Source: Deltaproteobacteria bacterium
GTDB lineage: Bacteria; JADJOY01
DNA: 64,000 nucleotides
Assembly (NCBI GenBank): GCA_016713535.1
Contig: JADJOY010000001.1
Span: 62,001 to 126,000, forward strand
Direction: 5' to 3'
Below, piece after piece: positions 23,635-33,916 of this stretch (position 1 is its first letter; every line of letters begins with the position of its first letter). Below the pieces are notes generated by a model. The model saw nothing but the letters and a program-made list of their open reading frames with translations, did not search any database and was not told the DNA's origin. A program made the position numbers and the translations under genes.

Positions 23635-26043
23635 TCAAACGCCGCCGGAGGCGCTGCCCACGATGGCGGCGTCGTGGAGCTCGCCGGCGCGCTCCACCTT
23701 CTCGCGCTCGAAGCGGTTGAGCCCGCCGCGCTGGTGATCCCAGAGCAGGCGCTGCAACCCGGTCGCCTCGTCCGGGTCGAGGAAGTCGAGCCCGCGCGAC
23801 GCCTCGCCGCAGTTGGTGCCGGGCGGCGAGACCTCCTCGGGGATCTTGCGCGGCACCGCCGTGAAGGGCTCGAGGTCGGGAGTGGTCGTGAACATGTCCC
23901 ACATCGGCTGGGCGTTCTCGTCGTAGATCGTGAGCGGCTCGAGCCCGAAGAGGTGACCGAACGTGGCGTGGAGGTTCCCCTCGTGGAAGTGCACGTGCGA
24001 CACGTAGCCGCGCTTCACCCACGGTGACGCCACCACCAGGATCGAACGGTGCGCGTCGACGTGGTCGACACCGTCCTGCGGGTCGTCCTCGATGACCACC
24101 ACCATCGAGCTCTCCCAGTACTTGCTGTGGCTGAGCCAGTCGAGGAGCTTGCCCGTCGCGTAGTCGTTGTCGGCGACCATCGAGCGCGGCGTGGGGAACG
24201 GGAACTCGCAGCCGTTGGTGTGGTCGTTGGGCAGGCCCATGTAGGCCATCGCCGGTAGCCCGTCGCGCTCCCACTCGGCGATGCGCTCGTCGATCTTCTC
24301 CTCGTCCTTGGAGTTGAGCCAGAAGAGCGGCGGGTCCTTGGGGCCCCAGTGGACGTATCGGGTGTTGAGCACCAGCAGGTCCGGGCCCAGGCCCGCCTGG
24401 TCGCCGTACGACTTGAACGGGATGCCCTTGGCGAGCAGCGCCTGGAAGAGGAACTGCTTCTTGGGCCACTCGGAGGCGTTCGCGAACTGCTCGAGGTCGC
24501 GCGACACGCCGCGGTCGCCGAACCAGTTCTTCTCGGTGAACGCGTTCGAGATGGCGCCGGTGGTGAGCGCGTGACCTTGCACCGAGGCCTCGGCGTTCGA
24601 GTAGTAGTTGTCGCCGCTCGCGAAGCGCGCCGCCAGCGCGTGGAGGTTGGGCGTGTAGTCCCCGCAGTAGAGGCAGTTCTCGGCGACACCGTTGGCGGCG
24701 GCGTAGTCGCCGAGGAGCGCATCGTAGGTCTTGTTCTCGCGGATCACGAACAGCACGTGTTGGATCGGCGTCTCGCCGCCGCGCGCGAGCGGGACCGGGT
24801 TGGCGAAGCCGTCCTCGTTCACGTCGAAGAGACGAGCCGAGCGGGTGTTGTTGTCGACCACCCGCGGCTCGGCCGCCGCCAGCTCCGGATCGGAGGAAGC
24901 TCGACGAGCTCGAGCGAGGAGTCGTTGTGGAGCGTGACGCTCGGCCCGTTGGGGCCGCTGCCGACCCCCTTGGCGTTCGCCACGTAGAGGCGCTGGCCGT
25001 CGGCGGAGAGCGTGACGGCGGTGGGGTACCAGGCGGTGGGGATCGCGCCCACCAGCGCGCCGCTCGTGAGGTCGATCACGCGCACCGCGTTGTCCGCGGC
25101 CTGCGCCACGAAGAGGCGCCGTCCGTCGGGCGACAGTGCCAGGCTGTTCGGCGCCGAGCCGTAGCCGAGGGCGCCCGCCGGCCGCAGGTCGACCGTGGAG
25201 GTGACCTTGCGCTTGGCGACGTCGATGACGCTCACCGAGTCCTCGTCCGAGTTCGCGACCACGAGCCGCGCGCCGTCGGCCGAGAGCACGAGGGCTTCGG
25301 GGTTCTTCTGCACACCGACGTCGCCGAGCCGCCGGGGTGCGCGCGGGTCCGAGACGTCGAAGAAGCGCACCTTCGCCTCGCGCTCGACCGAGACGTAGGC
25401 CTGGCGGCCGTCGTTCGAGAGAAGCACGGTGTACGGGTTGCCGCCGGTGTCGGCGGCCCCGAGGCGCTCGCCGCTGGCGGCGTCGAGCGCGACCAGGCTG
25501 CCCCCCATCTGCAAGACGATCCACAGCACCGTTCCGTCCGGGCTCACCGCGAGCCCCGCGGGGTAGCCACCGGCGGCGAACGACGCGACCTCGGTCAGTG
25601 CGGCGCCGTCCCACGCGAGCGCGACCACCCGCTTCTCGCCCGAGCGCGACGCGTAGATGCGGGTGCCGTCGGGCGACACGGCGAGCCCGAGGAAGGCGTT
25701 CGGCACCGGCGCGCTCGCGAGCGTCGCGCCGGTGTCGGGGTCGACGGCGCTCACGCTCCCCTCGGAGGAGACGAAGAGCGTGCGCCGGTCGGGGCTCCAC
25801 GCGAACGAGAACGGGAAGTGGTCGACCGGCACGCTCCAGGCCCGCGGGCGTGATGCGCCGGCCGTTGGGGAGGATCCAGGCGCCGTCGCCGTCCGGTCCC
25901 ACCGCGAGCAGCGCCTCCTCACGGATCGTGGTGCCGCCGTCCCGAGCCAGGCCCCGACCGTCGTTCGAGCAACCGGCCAGCGCGACGACGAGGCACGGTG
26001 CGAGGCCGCGGGCGAGAGCGAGGAATCGGCCTGAAGCTGCCAT
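23635..26043 (-). CDS. Lipoprotein with YncE-like beta-propeller and alkaline-phosphatase-superfamily domain (two frameshifts)
   Basis: It begins with a lipoprotein signal, LAPCLVVALAGC (Cys ~25), and ITPAGLE. The propeller (~residues 70-410) lies in a second frame: repeated 'SPDGTRIYAS', 'SPDGRRLFVAQ' blades of the YVTN/YncE type. The phosphoesterase half returns to the first frame: HVLFVIRENKTYDALLGDY, SVQGHALTTGAISNAF, VVVIEDDPQDGVDHVDAHR and SHVHFHEGNLHATFGHLFG. The order matches 'YncE/alkaline phosphatase' fusions. Frames rejoin if one C is removed near 25831-25835 and one base is added near 24890-24895, lesions of opposite sign, so the gene is probably intact in the organism. Exported, probably phospho-ester hydrolysing; substrate unknown. 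Confidence 0.8.
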   Translation of the reverse strand: MAASGRFLALARGLAPCLVVALAGCSNDGRGLARDGGTTIREEALLAVGPDGDGAWILPNGRRITPAGLERAGRPLPVLVRVEPRPAHALRLLRGERERRRPRHRRDARERAGAERLPRARRVARRHPHLRVALGREAGGRARVGRRRTDRGRVVRRRWLPRGARGEPGRNGAVDRLADGGQPGRARRRQRRAPRGRRHRRQPVHRASLERRPPGLRLGRARGEGALLRRLGPARTPAARRRRCAEEPRSPRALGRRRAARGRELGRGLGERHRRRQAQGHLHGRPAAGGRPRLRLGAEQPGTVARRTAPLRGAGRGQRGARDRPHERRAGGRDPHRLVPHRRHALRRRPAPLRGERQGGRQRPQRAERHAPQRLLARARRASSDPELAAAEPRVVDNNTRSARLFDVNEDGFANPVPLARGGETPIQHVLFVIRENKTYDALLGDYAAANGVAENCLYCGDYTPNLHALAARFASGDNYYSNAEASVQGHALTTGAISNAFTEKNWFGDRGVSRDLEQFANASEWPKKQFLFQALLAKGIPFKSYGDQAGLGPDLLVLNTRYVHWGPKDPPLFWLNSKDEEKIDERIAEWERDGLPAMAYMGLPNDHTNGCEFPFPTPRSMVADNDYATGKLLDWLSHSKYWESSMVVVIEDDPQDGVDHVDAHRSILVVASPWVKRGYVSHVHFHEGNLHATFGHLFGLEPLTIYDENAQPMWDMFTTTPDLEPFTAVPRKIPEEVSPPGTNCGEASRGLDFLDPDEATGLQRLLWDHQRGGLNRFEREKVERAGELHDAAIVGSASGGV

Positions 26044-26155
26044 CGACGGGACCTCGTTGTGGGGGAGGGACGCGGACCTCTCCTAGCACACGGGTCGCTC
26101 GCTATGCTTGGCCGGCGACGGCAGCGCGCTCAAACGCCGTCGAGGAGCGAGGGCC

Positions 26156-26857
26156 GTGACCGAACCGACGAACCGCGCCTACCGGGCCGGAGACTCGATC
26201 GACGACCGCTGCCGGGTCTGCAAGGACGTGCGCAGTCACCACGTGATCGTGGTCGACGAGCGCGGCGTGCCGCTCCGGGTGGTGTGCGATCGCTGCGGCA
26301 GCCAGCACAACTATCGCGGTGCGGGCGAGGACGACGCCACGCCGCCGGCGGAGAGCCCCCGGCCGCGGCCCGCGGGCGCAGCGGCCTCCGCGAGCGTCTC
26401 GAGTGCGCCTCGCCACGGTGCCCGCGGTTGGCGTCCCGGCGTCCTTCCCATCGTCACCGCGCGCGAGAGGAGATACCCGACCATGTCCGTCACGACGAAC
26501 GAGGGTGGCGCCACCGTCGCCGACCTGGAGCTCCTGTTGCGTCGCGTGATCCGCGAGGAGGCCGGTCTCGGCTCCGCGGTGCCCGCCGACAAGTGGCGCG
26601 GCGGCGAGGTGATCCTCAAGCCCGGCAAGCCCGGCCTGCAGGAGAAGAGCCTCCCGATCGACGCGCTCTTCCACAAGGTGGTGATGATCCGCGATCGGCT
26701 GCGTGTCCTCGAGCAGCAGCTCAACGGCGCGGACCTCCCCGAGGTCCTCAAGGTGAAGCTGCAGAGCTACATCACCGGCTGCTACGGCTCGCTGACGAGC
26801 TTCAACGTCCTGTTCGCCGACGAGGAGGACAAGTTCACCGGCTCGGGCGGAGGGTGA
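26156..26857 (+). CDS. Zinc-ribbon protein with conserved helical C-terminal domain
   Basis: A GTG start with GAGGAG upstream gives 233 aa. Residues ~17-50 carry two CxxC knuckles (CRVC and CDRC, ~28 apart), a zinc ribbon. A Pro/Ala linker follows. From ~residue 120, VADLELLLRRVIREEAGLG begins a mixed domain with WRGGEVILKPG, KSLPIDALFHKVVMIRDRLRVLEQQLN and a final SYITGCYGSLTSFNVLF. The C-terminal half looks helical and conserved in style, but I do not know its family. It is divergent from the phosphatase lipoprotein (112 bp apart) with a TATGCT hexamer at 26103-26108. Confidence 0.7.
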   Translation: MTEPTNRAYRAGDSIDDRCRVCKDVRSHHVIVVDERGVPLRVVCDRCGSQHNYRGAGEDDATPPAESPRPRPAGAAASASVSSAPRHGARGWRPGVLPIVTARERRYPTMSVTTNEGGATVADLELLLRRVIREEAGLGSAVPADKWRGGEVILKPGKPGLQEKSLPIDALFHKVVMIRDRLRVLEQQLNGADLPEVLKVKLQSYITGCYGSLTSFNVLFADEEDKFTGSGGG

Positions 26858-26882
26858 GCTGCGTCGCCTCGGCGCCGTCGTA

Positions 26883-26957
26883 GCGACCGGGGTTCCATCC
26901 CCGGTCGCAGGATCCTGGCGGGCGGCGACGCCCGGCCGGGGCGCGGAGGCCCCGGCC
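26883..26957. repeat. Hairpin-cassette repeat, short copy 3
   Basis: GCGACCGGGG-TTCCAT-CCCCGGTCGC (26883-26908) is the same fold as the central cassette stem, and GGCCGGGGC...GCCCCGGCC (26934-26957) is a second stem followed by CCTACGAC, a degenerate GTAGGG unit. It lies between the convergent ends of the zinc-ribbon gene and the rRNA methyltransferase gene. Confidence 0.6.
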
Positions 26958-26980
26958 CTACGACACGGACGGGCCGTCCC

Positions 26981-28764
26981 TCACACCGTGAGCTGGAGCA
27001 GGTGGATGCGGGTGCCGCCGTTGCGTAGCGGGGTCGACGAGACGAGCGCGAGGCCGAGGTCGCGCGCCCAGCTCGTCTCGGGCGCGAGCACCGCGACGCG
27101 CCAGCCGGGGAAGCGCTCGCGGAGGAGCTCGCCGAGGGCGCGGATCGTGGCGCGCGCCTCGTGTGGATCGCCGAGGCGCCGTCCGTAGGGCGGGTTGACG
27201 ATCACCAGCCCCGAGCCCGCGGGCGCGCGCACCGAACGCAGATCGCCGTGGTGGAGCTGGACCGCGCTCGCCAGGTGCGCGCGCTCGGCGTTGCGGCGCG
27301 CGAGCCGCACCGCGGCCGGGTCGCGGTCGTAGCCGACGATCGCGCCACCCGGCTGCTCGCGCACCTCGCCGCGGGCTTCGGCCCTCAGCCGCTCGCCGAG
27401 CGCCGCGTCGAAGCTCGGCCAGCGCTCGCAGGCGAAGGCACGGTCGAGCCCGGGGGCCCGTCGCACGGCGTGGCTGGCGGCCTCGATCACGAGCGTGCCC
27501 GCGCCGCACATCGGGTCGACCAGCGGGCTCGTGCCGTCCCACCCGCACATGCGCAGGATCGCGGCGGCGAGCGTCTCGCGCAGCGGCGCCTTGACGCTCT
27601 CGGTGCGCCAGCCGCGTCGATGCAGGAGCTCGCCGGAGGCGTCGACGCTGAGCGTCCAGCGGTTCGACGAGCCGCGCGCGAAGACCTGCGCAGGGACGTC
27701 GCCGGCGCGCGGCGTCCGGGCTCGTCCTTCGTCGCGTCGCGACCAGTCGCGTAGCGCGTGCGTCACGTTCTCGGCGACGGCGTCGGTGTGGAAGAGCCTG
27801 CAGCGCTTGGCGGTGACGTGGAGCTCCACGGGCTCACCCGGCGCCAGGAACGGTGACCAGTCGAGCGCCGCGGCACGGCGCCGGAACGACGCGAAGTCCT
27901 CGGCGCGAAACGTCCCGACTCGCGCGAGCAGTCGCGTCGCGGTGCGTGCGCGCAGGTTCACCGCGAGCCCGGCGGCGAGCTCGCCCGCGAACCCGACGCC
28001 GCCCTCGATCCGCTGCACCTCGCTCACGCCCGCGATCGCGGCGATCTCGGCCTCGGTGATCTCCTCGAGCCCGGGCGCGGTGATCGCGAACCAGCGCAGC
28101 CGCCGCGGCTCGTCGGACGCGGCCGCCGCGCTCTCGGCCGCTGCCGCCGGCCCCGGCGCGTCGCGCTCACGGCCGGTCACGCCGCTCCCGCTCCCGGGGC
28201 GCGCGCTCCAGCCGTCGAAGCGCAGGTGCGCGAAGAGCTCGATGGTGCCCGACGCACCGGGCACCGCGGAGTCGACCGCGCCGAGCACCGTGAAGCCGAG
28301 TTTTTCCGCCTTGTCACGAAAGCGCGCGAGGGCCTTGGCGCGGATCGCGGCGTCGCCGGGCTCGCCCGGCTCGAGCGCACCTTCGGGCAGCTCGAACTGC
28401 GGCTTCACCAGCACCATCCCGTGCGCGCCGGGCGTGAGCCGGAACGCGAGGCCGCGCAGCATGTTGCGCGCCGCGACGAAGCTCACGTCGACGGTGAAGG
28501 CGTCGAACGGGCCTGGCTCGATCGTGGGCGGCAGCTTCTTCCAGTCGACGCGCTCGAGGGACCGCACGCGCGGGTCGCCACGCAGCGCCGGATCGAGCGG
28601 ACCGTGGCCGACGTCCACCGCCAGCACCTCACGCGCGCCCGCCTCGAGGAGCGCGCGTGTGAAGCCGCCGCTCCACGCGCCCACGTCGACCGCGCGCGCG
28701 CCGCGGACGTGCTCGGCGAAGCCGAGGGCCGCGAGCGCCGCTTCGAGCTCGAGCGCGCCGCGGG

Positions 28765-28768
<4 letters not shown>
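26981..28768 (-). CDS. Fusion rRNA methyltransferase: TlyA/FtsJ-like domain + THUMP + RlmL-type domain
   Basis: A 595-aa protein whose GTG start overlaps the response-regulator stop (GTGA). Residues ~1-180 match TlyA: AVDVGAWSGGFTRALLEAGA, VLAVDVGHGPLDPALR, FTVDVSFVAARNML and MVLVKPQFE, but without the usual S4 domain. After a ~25-aa linker, residues ~225-330 form a THUMP-type RNA-binding region. Residues ~340-595 form the RlmL (UPF0020) methyltransferase with LVDPMCGAGTLVIEAA and IVNPPYGRRLGD (NPPY). TlyA makes 2'-O-methylcytidine in 16S/23S rRNA; RlmL makes m2G2445 in 23S rRNA. The fused enzyme probably performs two rRNA methylations in one chain. Cytoplasmic. The coupling to a two-component system is unusual. 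Confidence 0.88.
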
Positions 28769-29484
<716 letters not shown>

Positions 29485-29491
29485 GCCTCGC

Positions 29492-30427
29492 TCACGTCAC
29501 GGGTAGTACCAGGCTGAACGTGCTACCGCGGCCGACCTCGCTCTCGAGGTGGATCGTACCCTTGTGCGCCTCGATGGTGTGACGCGCCATCGCCAGCCCG
29601 AGGCCGCTGCCTTCGATCTCGCGGGTGCTCGCCTCTCCGCCGCGGTAGAAGCGGTCGAAGATCCGCACGTGCTCGGAGCGCGGGATGCCGGGGCCGTTGT
29701 CGGTCACCGACACCACCACCGTGCGCCCGTCGCGACGCGCGCGCACGGCGATCTGCTTGTGCTCGCCGGTGTACTTGTACGCGTTGTTGAGGAGGTCGAG
29801 CAGCACCTCGGAGAGTGCCTCCGCATCCGCCTGGATGGTGGGCAGGTTCTCCTCGAGGTCGACGCTCAGCTCGACCGCGCCGCTCAGCGTCTGGGGGCGG
29901 AACGCCGCCGTCGCCTGGTTCACGACGTCGACGATGGAGGTCGTCTGGAAGCGGTACTGCTTGCGGCCGGCCTCCATGCGCGCCCAGTCGAGCAGCCGAT
30001 CGATCATCGACGACAGCCGCGCGGTCTCCACGGCGAGGACGTCGAGGCATTCGTTGTAGCGCTCGGTGTCGTGGATGCGCCCCATCTGCAGCGTCTCCAC
30101 GAACATGCGGATGCTGGTGAGCGGGGTGCGCAGGTCGTGGGAGACCTTCGAGACGAAGGCGGTCTGTAGCGCGGAGAGCTGCGCGCGGCGGCGGATCGAG
30201 CTGAACGTGAGGACGATCCCGGCGCCGAGGGCGGCGCAGAACGCGAGGATCAGCACCCCCAGCACCACGTCCACGGTCTCGCGCTGGAACACCAGCACCA
30301 GGATCCCGACGGCGCCGATCATGACGCTCGGCAGCAGGATCAGCAGCAGGATCAGGAGCGCCGGCCGCCACACGTTCGCGGGGTCGGGCAGCCGACCGCG
30401 CAGCTTGGTGACGTCGACGGGCTTCAT
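29492..30427 (-). CDS. Membrane sensor histidine kinase
   Basis: 311 aa from ATG 30427 (an in-frame ATG at 30439 adds four residues). Two N-terminal transmembrane helices (WRPALLILLLILLPSVMIGAV and VLGVLILAFCAALGAGIVL) are separated by almost no periplasmic loop, so it may sense within the membrane or through partners. HisKA: KVSHDLRTPLTSIRMF with the phospho-His. HATPase: N-box LLDLLNNAYKYT, G1 DNGPGIP, F-box IFDRFYRGGE, G2 GSGLGLAMARH. It is the first gene of the three-gene minus-strand operon with the regulator and the rRNA methyltransferase. Confidence 0.92.
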   Translation of the reverse strand: MKPVDVTKLRGRLPDPANVWRPALLILLLILLPSVMIGAVGILVLVFQRETVDVVLGVLILAFCAALGAGIVLTFSSIRRRAQLSALQTAFVSKVSHDLRTPLTSIRMFVETLQMGRIHDTERYNECLDVLAVETARLSSMIDRLLDWARMEAGRKQYRFQTTSIVDVVNQATAAFRPQTLSGAVELSVDLEENLPTIQADAEALSEVLLDLLNNAYKYTGEHKQIAVRARRDGRTVVVSVTDNGPGIPRSEHVRIFDRFYRGGEASTREIEGSGLGLAMARHTIEAHKGTIHLESEVGRGSTFSLVLPVT

Positions 30428-30530
30428 GGTTGCGAGCATCGGGTGTGGCCGGGTGCGCGGCGGTGGCCGCGCTCACGTCCACCCGGAGCTTCGAGCGCGC
30501 GCCGGCGCTTGGAAAGGGTCGTGGAGCGAA

Positions 30531-30561
30531 ACGGGGCGCCCGCGGTGAGCGGACGCCCCGT
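30531..30561 (-). terminator. Stem-loop downstream of the desaturase gene
   Basis: ACGGGGCG (30531-30538) and CGCCCCGT (30554-30561) form an 8-bp stem with a 15-nt loop, 55 bp after the desaturase stop on the minus strand. It is followed on that strand by TTCGCTCC, only weakly U-rich. Confidence 0.4.
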
Positions 30562-30615
30562 GGCTCACCGCGCGCGCCGTGGCCACGCGGTGAGGCCGGC
30601 CAGGCTCGACCGGGC

Positions 30616-31619
30616 TCACGCGGCCGGCGGCAGCTCCGCGCTCACCTTGACGGGGGAGGTCAGCACGTGGGTCGGGATCGTCGCCGCCGACACGCTCGCA
30701 GGGGTGACCGCCGCGAGGTCGGCCAGCACCGGCAGGCTCAGCGCCTCGCCAGCCGCTGCGGGCGCCCCCGCGCGGTCGCCGATCCGGTTCGACGTCAACA
30801 CGCGCTCGCTCGGGGTACGCAGGTGCGACACGATCCCGAGCGCCGCGAGCCCCTTGAGCACGTAGTAGCTCATGTCCACTTCCCACCAGTAGAAGCCCTG
30901 GTTGGCCGTGCTCTGGTGGTAGTGGTGGTTGTTGTGCCAGCCCTCGCCGAGGGTGATGAGCGCGAGCCAGAAGTTGTTGCGGCTGGTGTCGCCGGTGACG
31001 TAGCGCTGGCTGCCGAACACGTGCGACAGCGAGTTGATCGTGAAGGTGCCGTGCCGCAGCAGCACGGTGCTCAGGGAAGAAACCGATGAAGAGCCCGGAG
31101 GGCGCCCATCGTCAGGTAGACCAGCACGCCGAGGATCGTCGGCGGCAAGAGGTGGTACTTGTTGAGCCAGCGCAGCTCGGGGTACTTGGCGAAGTCCTTG
31201 ATGTCGTCGAACGGTGTGTCGTCGTAGCGCGACGACAGGATCCAGCCGACGTGCGACCACCAGAAGCCGCGCTTGGTCGGCGAGTGGATGTCCTCGTCGG
31301 TGTCCGAGAAGCGGTGGTGATGGCGGTGATGACCCGCCCACCACAACACGCCCTTCTGGGCCGACATCGTGCCGATCCACGCCAGCACGAACTGGAAGAC
31401 GCGGTTGGTCTTGTAGGCGCGGTGCGCGAAGTAGCGGTGGAAGCCGGCGGTGATGCCGAACATCCGCAGGTAGTAGAGCCCGAAGCAGACCGCCCAGTCG
31501 ATCGGGCGCGTGCCGGTGAAGAAGGCGCCGAGCACCGCGAGGTGCATCAGGAAGAACGGCACGGACTTGGCGGAGATGCGCTCGTCGGCGCGCGGACTGG
31601 TCGCGGGAACGCTGATCAT
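30616..31619 (-). CDS. Acyl-CoA / fatty-acid delta-9-type desaturase (two one-base insertions)
   Basis: The membrane di-iron desaturase histidine boxes are all present: HRYFAH, HRHHH (in WAGHHRHHHRFSD) and HNNHH (in GWHNNHHYHQSTANQ). GTFTINSLSHVFGSQRY is typical of stearoyl-CoA-type bacterial desaturases. The frame breaks twice near 31070-31100: removing one C from CTCCGGG and one from TTCCCTG restores ALGLFIGFFLSTVLLRHGTF, the expected conserved strand. The restored protein is ~333 aa. Translation begins at ATG 31619 after AAGGGGG. It would introduce double bonds into saturated acyl chains to adjust membrane fluidity. The C-terminal ~50 residues are non-conserved Ala/Pro-rich sequence. Confidence 0.82.
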
Positions 31620-31868
31620 GGATCCCCCTTGCTCGTCGTTACGAGCCTGAAGGTAGGGTCGGATCGTCAGGGTTGTGTCATCGGGCGACCATTTGTTCAC
31701 CACGACCGCGAGGGCGAACTCACCGACATTGCAGGAGTTTGAGCGCTGGGTGGGCGCCCGATCGACGGCTCGGTCGGGGCCGCGCGCGGCCGCCGGGACG
31801 ATCTCGGCGAGGTTTGGCTCGTGGTGTGCCGTCGGATACGGTGGCCGAAGGAGTTGGAGGAGATTCCG

Positions 31869-32492
31869 ATGAGCGAGATGTCGAGCCCCACCCCGAGTTC
31901 CCCGGCCGCCCCGACGCTGCTCACGCTGACCAGCGTGGCTCGCGACAAGATCCGCGCGGTCCAGCAGGCCGAGAACCGCGCCGAGAGCGCCCTGCGCGTG
32001 AGCGTGGAGGAGGAGAGCGCCGCGGCGTGGCGCTACCACCTCTACTTCGTCGAGCCCAACGAGCGCACCCCCGACGACACCAGCTTCGACGTCGAGGGCA
32101 TCCAGATCTTCGTCGACGACGAGAGCGCGGCCCGCCTGAGCGGCGCGACCCTCGACTACGTGGAGGAGCTCTCCGGCTCGTGGTTCAAGTTCGACAACCC
32201 GAACAAGCCGCCGCTCCTCGGCAACCCGATCGCCGCCAAGGTCCAGGAGCTGCTGGACGACAAGATCAACCCGCAGGTGGCGAGCCACGGCGGCCGGGTG
32301 ATGCTCGCCGACGTGCAGGACACCAAGGTGTTCCTGCGCTTCGGCGGTGGCTGCCACGGCTGCGGCATGTCGGACGTGACGCTCAGACAGGGGATCGAGG
32401 TGATGATCCGCGAGGCGATCCCCGAGGTCACCGAGATCCTCGACACCACCGATCACACGAGCGGCGCCAACCCCTACTACCGCGGTCCCTGA
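31869..32492 (+). CDS. NfuA-like iron-sulfur carrier (degenerate A-type domain + NifU C-terminal domain)
   Basis: A 207-aa protein with GGAGGAG just before ATG 31869. Residues ~15-110 resemble the A-type scaffold fold that lost its cysteines, as in NfuA (TSVARDKIRAVQ, FVDDESAARLSGATLDYV, FKFDNPN). Residues ~115-195 are the NifU-like domain with CxxC at GGGCHGCGMSDVTL, which holds a [4Fe-4S] cluster between two monomers. It delivers clusters to apo-proteins, protective under iron or oxidative stress. It is divergent from the desaturase gene and upstream of a 66-aa gene and a Rieske oxygenase, an iron-sulfur client that makes the neighbourhood sensible. Confidence 0.88.
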   Translation: MSEMSSPTPSSPAAPTLLTLTSVARDKIRAVQQAENRAESALRVSVEEESAAAWRYHLYFVEPNERTPDDTSFDVEGIQIFVDDESAARLSGATLDYVEELSGSWFKFDNPNKPPLLGNPIAAKVQELLDDKINPQVASHGGRVMLADVQDTKVFLRFGGGCHGCGMSDVTLRQGIEVMIREAIPEVTEILDTTDHTSGANPYYRGP

Positions 32493-32566
32493 ACGAGCCC
32501 GCGAGCGGCGGCGACGGTTCCCCCGCGCACCGCTGTGCTACTCTCGAATTCCCCCGGAGGAGACCG

Positions 32567-32767
32567 ATGAGCCCGAACGGCTTGGCGCGAATCTCCGACG
32601 CCGACGTGGTCTCGATGATCCTGCTCGGCAAGCGTGGCATCTCGTCACGCTACGTGGCCCGGGTGTTCTCGCGCTTGCGAGGCATCGCGCTCACGGCCGC
32701 CGACGTCGAGCGCGTGGCGCACTCGAAGGTGGCGGCGGTCAACCGCGCCGCCGCCAAGCGCAAGTAG
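32567..32767 (+). CDS. Conserved-looking 66-aa basic helical protein
   Basis: GGAGGAG precedes ATG 32567 by 6 nt, as strong as for the neighbouring nfuA-like gene. The sequence MSPNGLARISDADVVSMILLGKRGISSRYVARVFSRLRG... is basic and predicted helical with a helix-turn-helix flavour (SDADVVSMILLGKRGIS, ADVERVAHSKVAAV), but no family is recognised. It lies 74 bp after nfuA-like and 24 bp before the Rieske oxygenase, so it is probably part of that operon. A TACTCT hexamer at 32539-32544 could be a -10. Confidence 0.6.
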   Translation: MSPNGLARISDADVVSMILLGKRGISSRYVARVFSRLRGIALTAADVERVAHSKVAAVNRAAAKRK

Positions 32768-32791
32768 CTCGGGCCGGAACGGCTTCGGGAA

Positions 32792-33916
32792 ATGACCGCG
32801 CCCACTCGCCTGTCCGTCGACGAGCCGTCGTCCGCGCCCCACGCTTCGCGCACCACTCCCGCCTCTCGCTACCACGATCCGGCGTTCCTGGACGCCGAGC
32901 TGGGCCAGGTCTTCCGCCGGGCGTGGATGGCCGCGTGCCCCGAGTACCGGGTGCGTGAGCCCGGGCGGCACTTCCTGTTCGAGGAGCTCGGCGAGTCGAT
33001 CGTCATCACCCGCGACGAGCAGGGGAAGATCCGCGCGGTCCACAACTCGTGCCGCCACCGCGGTACCCGGCTGGTGTGCAAGGCCGGCAGGACCCCGCAC
33101 CTCAAGTGCGCCTACCACGGCTGGGTCTACTCGCACGACGGGCGGCTGCGCGAGGTGCCCGAGGGGGGTGGTTTCGAGAGCCTCGATCGCTCGAAGCTCG
33201 ACCTGGTCCCGGTCCGCGCCGAGACCTTCGCCGGTCAGGTGTGGATCAACCTCGATCCGCAGGCACCGCCGCTCGCGGCCACGCTCGGCGGGATCGACCG
33301 CGAGGTCGCGCACTACCGGCTCGAGGAGATGGAGCCGATCCAGCAGGCGGTGTGGGAGCTGCCGGTCAACTGGAAGGCGGTTCTGGACAACGCCACCGAG
33401 TACTACCACGCGCCGATCGTCCACAAGCAGACCATCGACGCCCACGTCGGCGCGACGCGTCCCGAGCTCGTCACCTACGGCGACCACACCCGCCAGACGC
33501 TGCCGATCGCGCCCTACGAGTGGCGGCGCTGGGTCGACCTCAGGACCTCGCGCGGCGGTCCGTACACCGACAAGCAGCTCGAGTGCATCCACAAGTACCT
33601 GATCTTCCCCAACACGCTGCTCAACGTGTTGCCCTACCACCTCACGGTCTTCCAGACGTTCCCGATCGACGCCGAGCGCTGCCGTTTCCACTACGTGTTC
33701 TTCAAGCGCCGCGGCGCGCGCGGGCTCGAGTGGCTGCGCGCCTACGCGACCTGGGCGGCCTCGCGCTACATCCTGCGCGAGGACGTGGTGATCCTGCACC
33801 TCTTCCAGCAGGGGGTGCGGAGCGGGCGCACGCCCGAGCACGTGTTCCACCAATACGAGTCGGCGATCCTTCACCATGAGCGGGCGCTGACCCGATGGAT
33901 CGAGGGGCGCGTCTGA
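32792..33916 (+). CDS. Rieske non-haem iron oxygenase, large-subunit type
   Basis: A 374-aa protein. The Rieske [2Fe-2S] ligands are CRHRG (Cys-x-His) and CAYHGW (Cys-x-x-His), 18 residues apart, within NSCRHRGTRLVCKAGR and LKCAYHGWVYS. The catalytic mononuclear iron site is NATEYYHAPIVHK (His, His and a later Asp/Glu). It belongs to the aromatic ring-hydroxylating / choline-type oxygenase alpha-subunit family. Reductase partners are not nearby. The possible substrate range (aromatic, quaternary amine or sterol-like) is open. The neighbouring NfuA-like protein may supply its cluster. Its end overlaps the next gene by 22 bp. Confidence 0.88.
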   Translation: MTAPTRLSVDEPSSAPHASRTTPASRYHDPAFLDAELGQVFRRAWMAACPEYRVREPGRHFLFEELGESIVITRDEQGKIRAVHNSCRHRGTRLVCKAGRTPHLKCAYHGWVYSHDGRLREVPEGGGFESLDRSKLDLVPVRAETFAGQVWINLDPQAPPLAATLGGIDREVAHYRLEEMEPIQQAVWELPVNWKAVLDNATEYYHAPIVHKQTIDAHVGATRPELVTYGDHTRQTLPIAPYEWRRWVDLRTSRGGPYTDKQLECIHKYLIFPNTLLNVLPYHLTVFQTFPIDAERCRFHYVFFKRRGARGLEWLRAYATWAASRYILREDVVILHLFQQGVRSGRTPEHVFHQYESAILHHERALTRWIEGRV

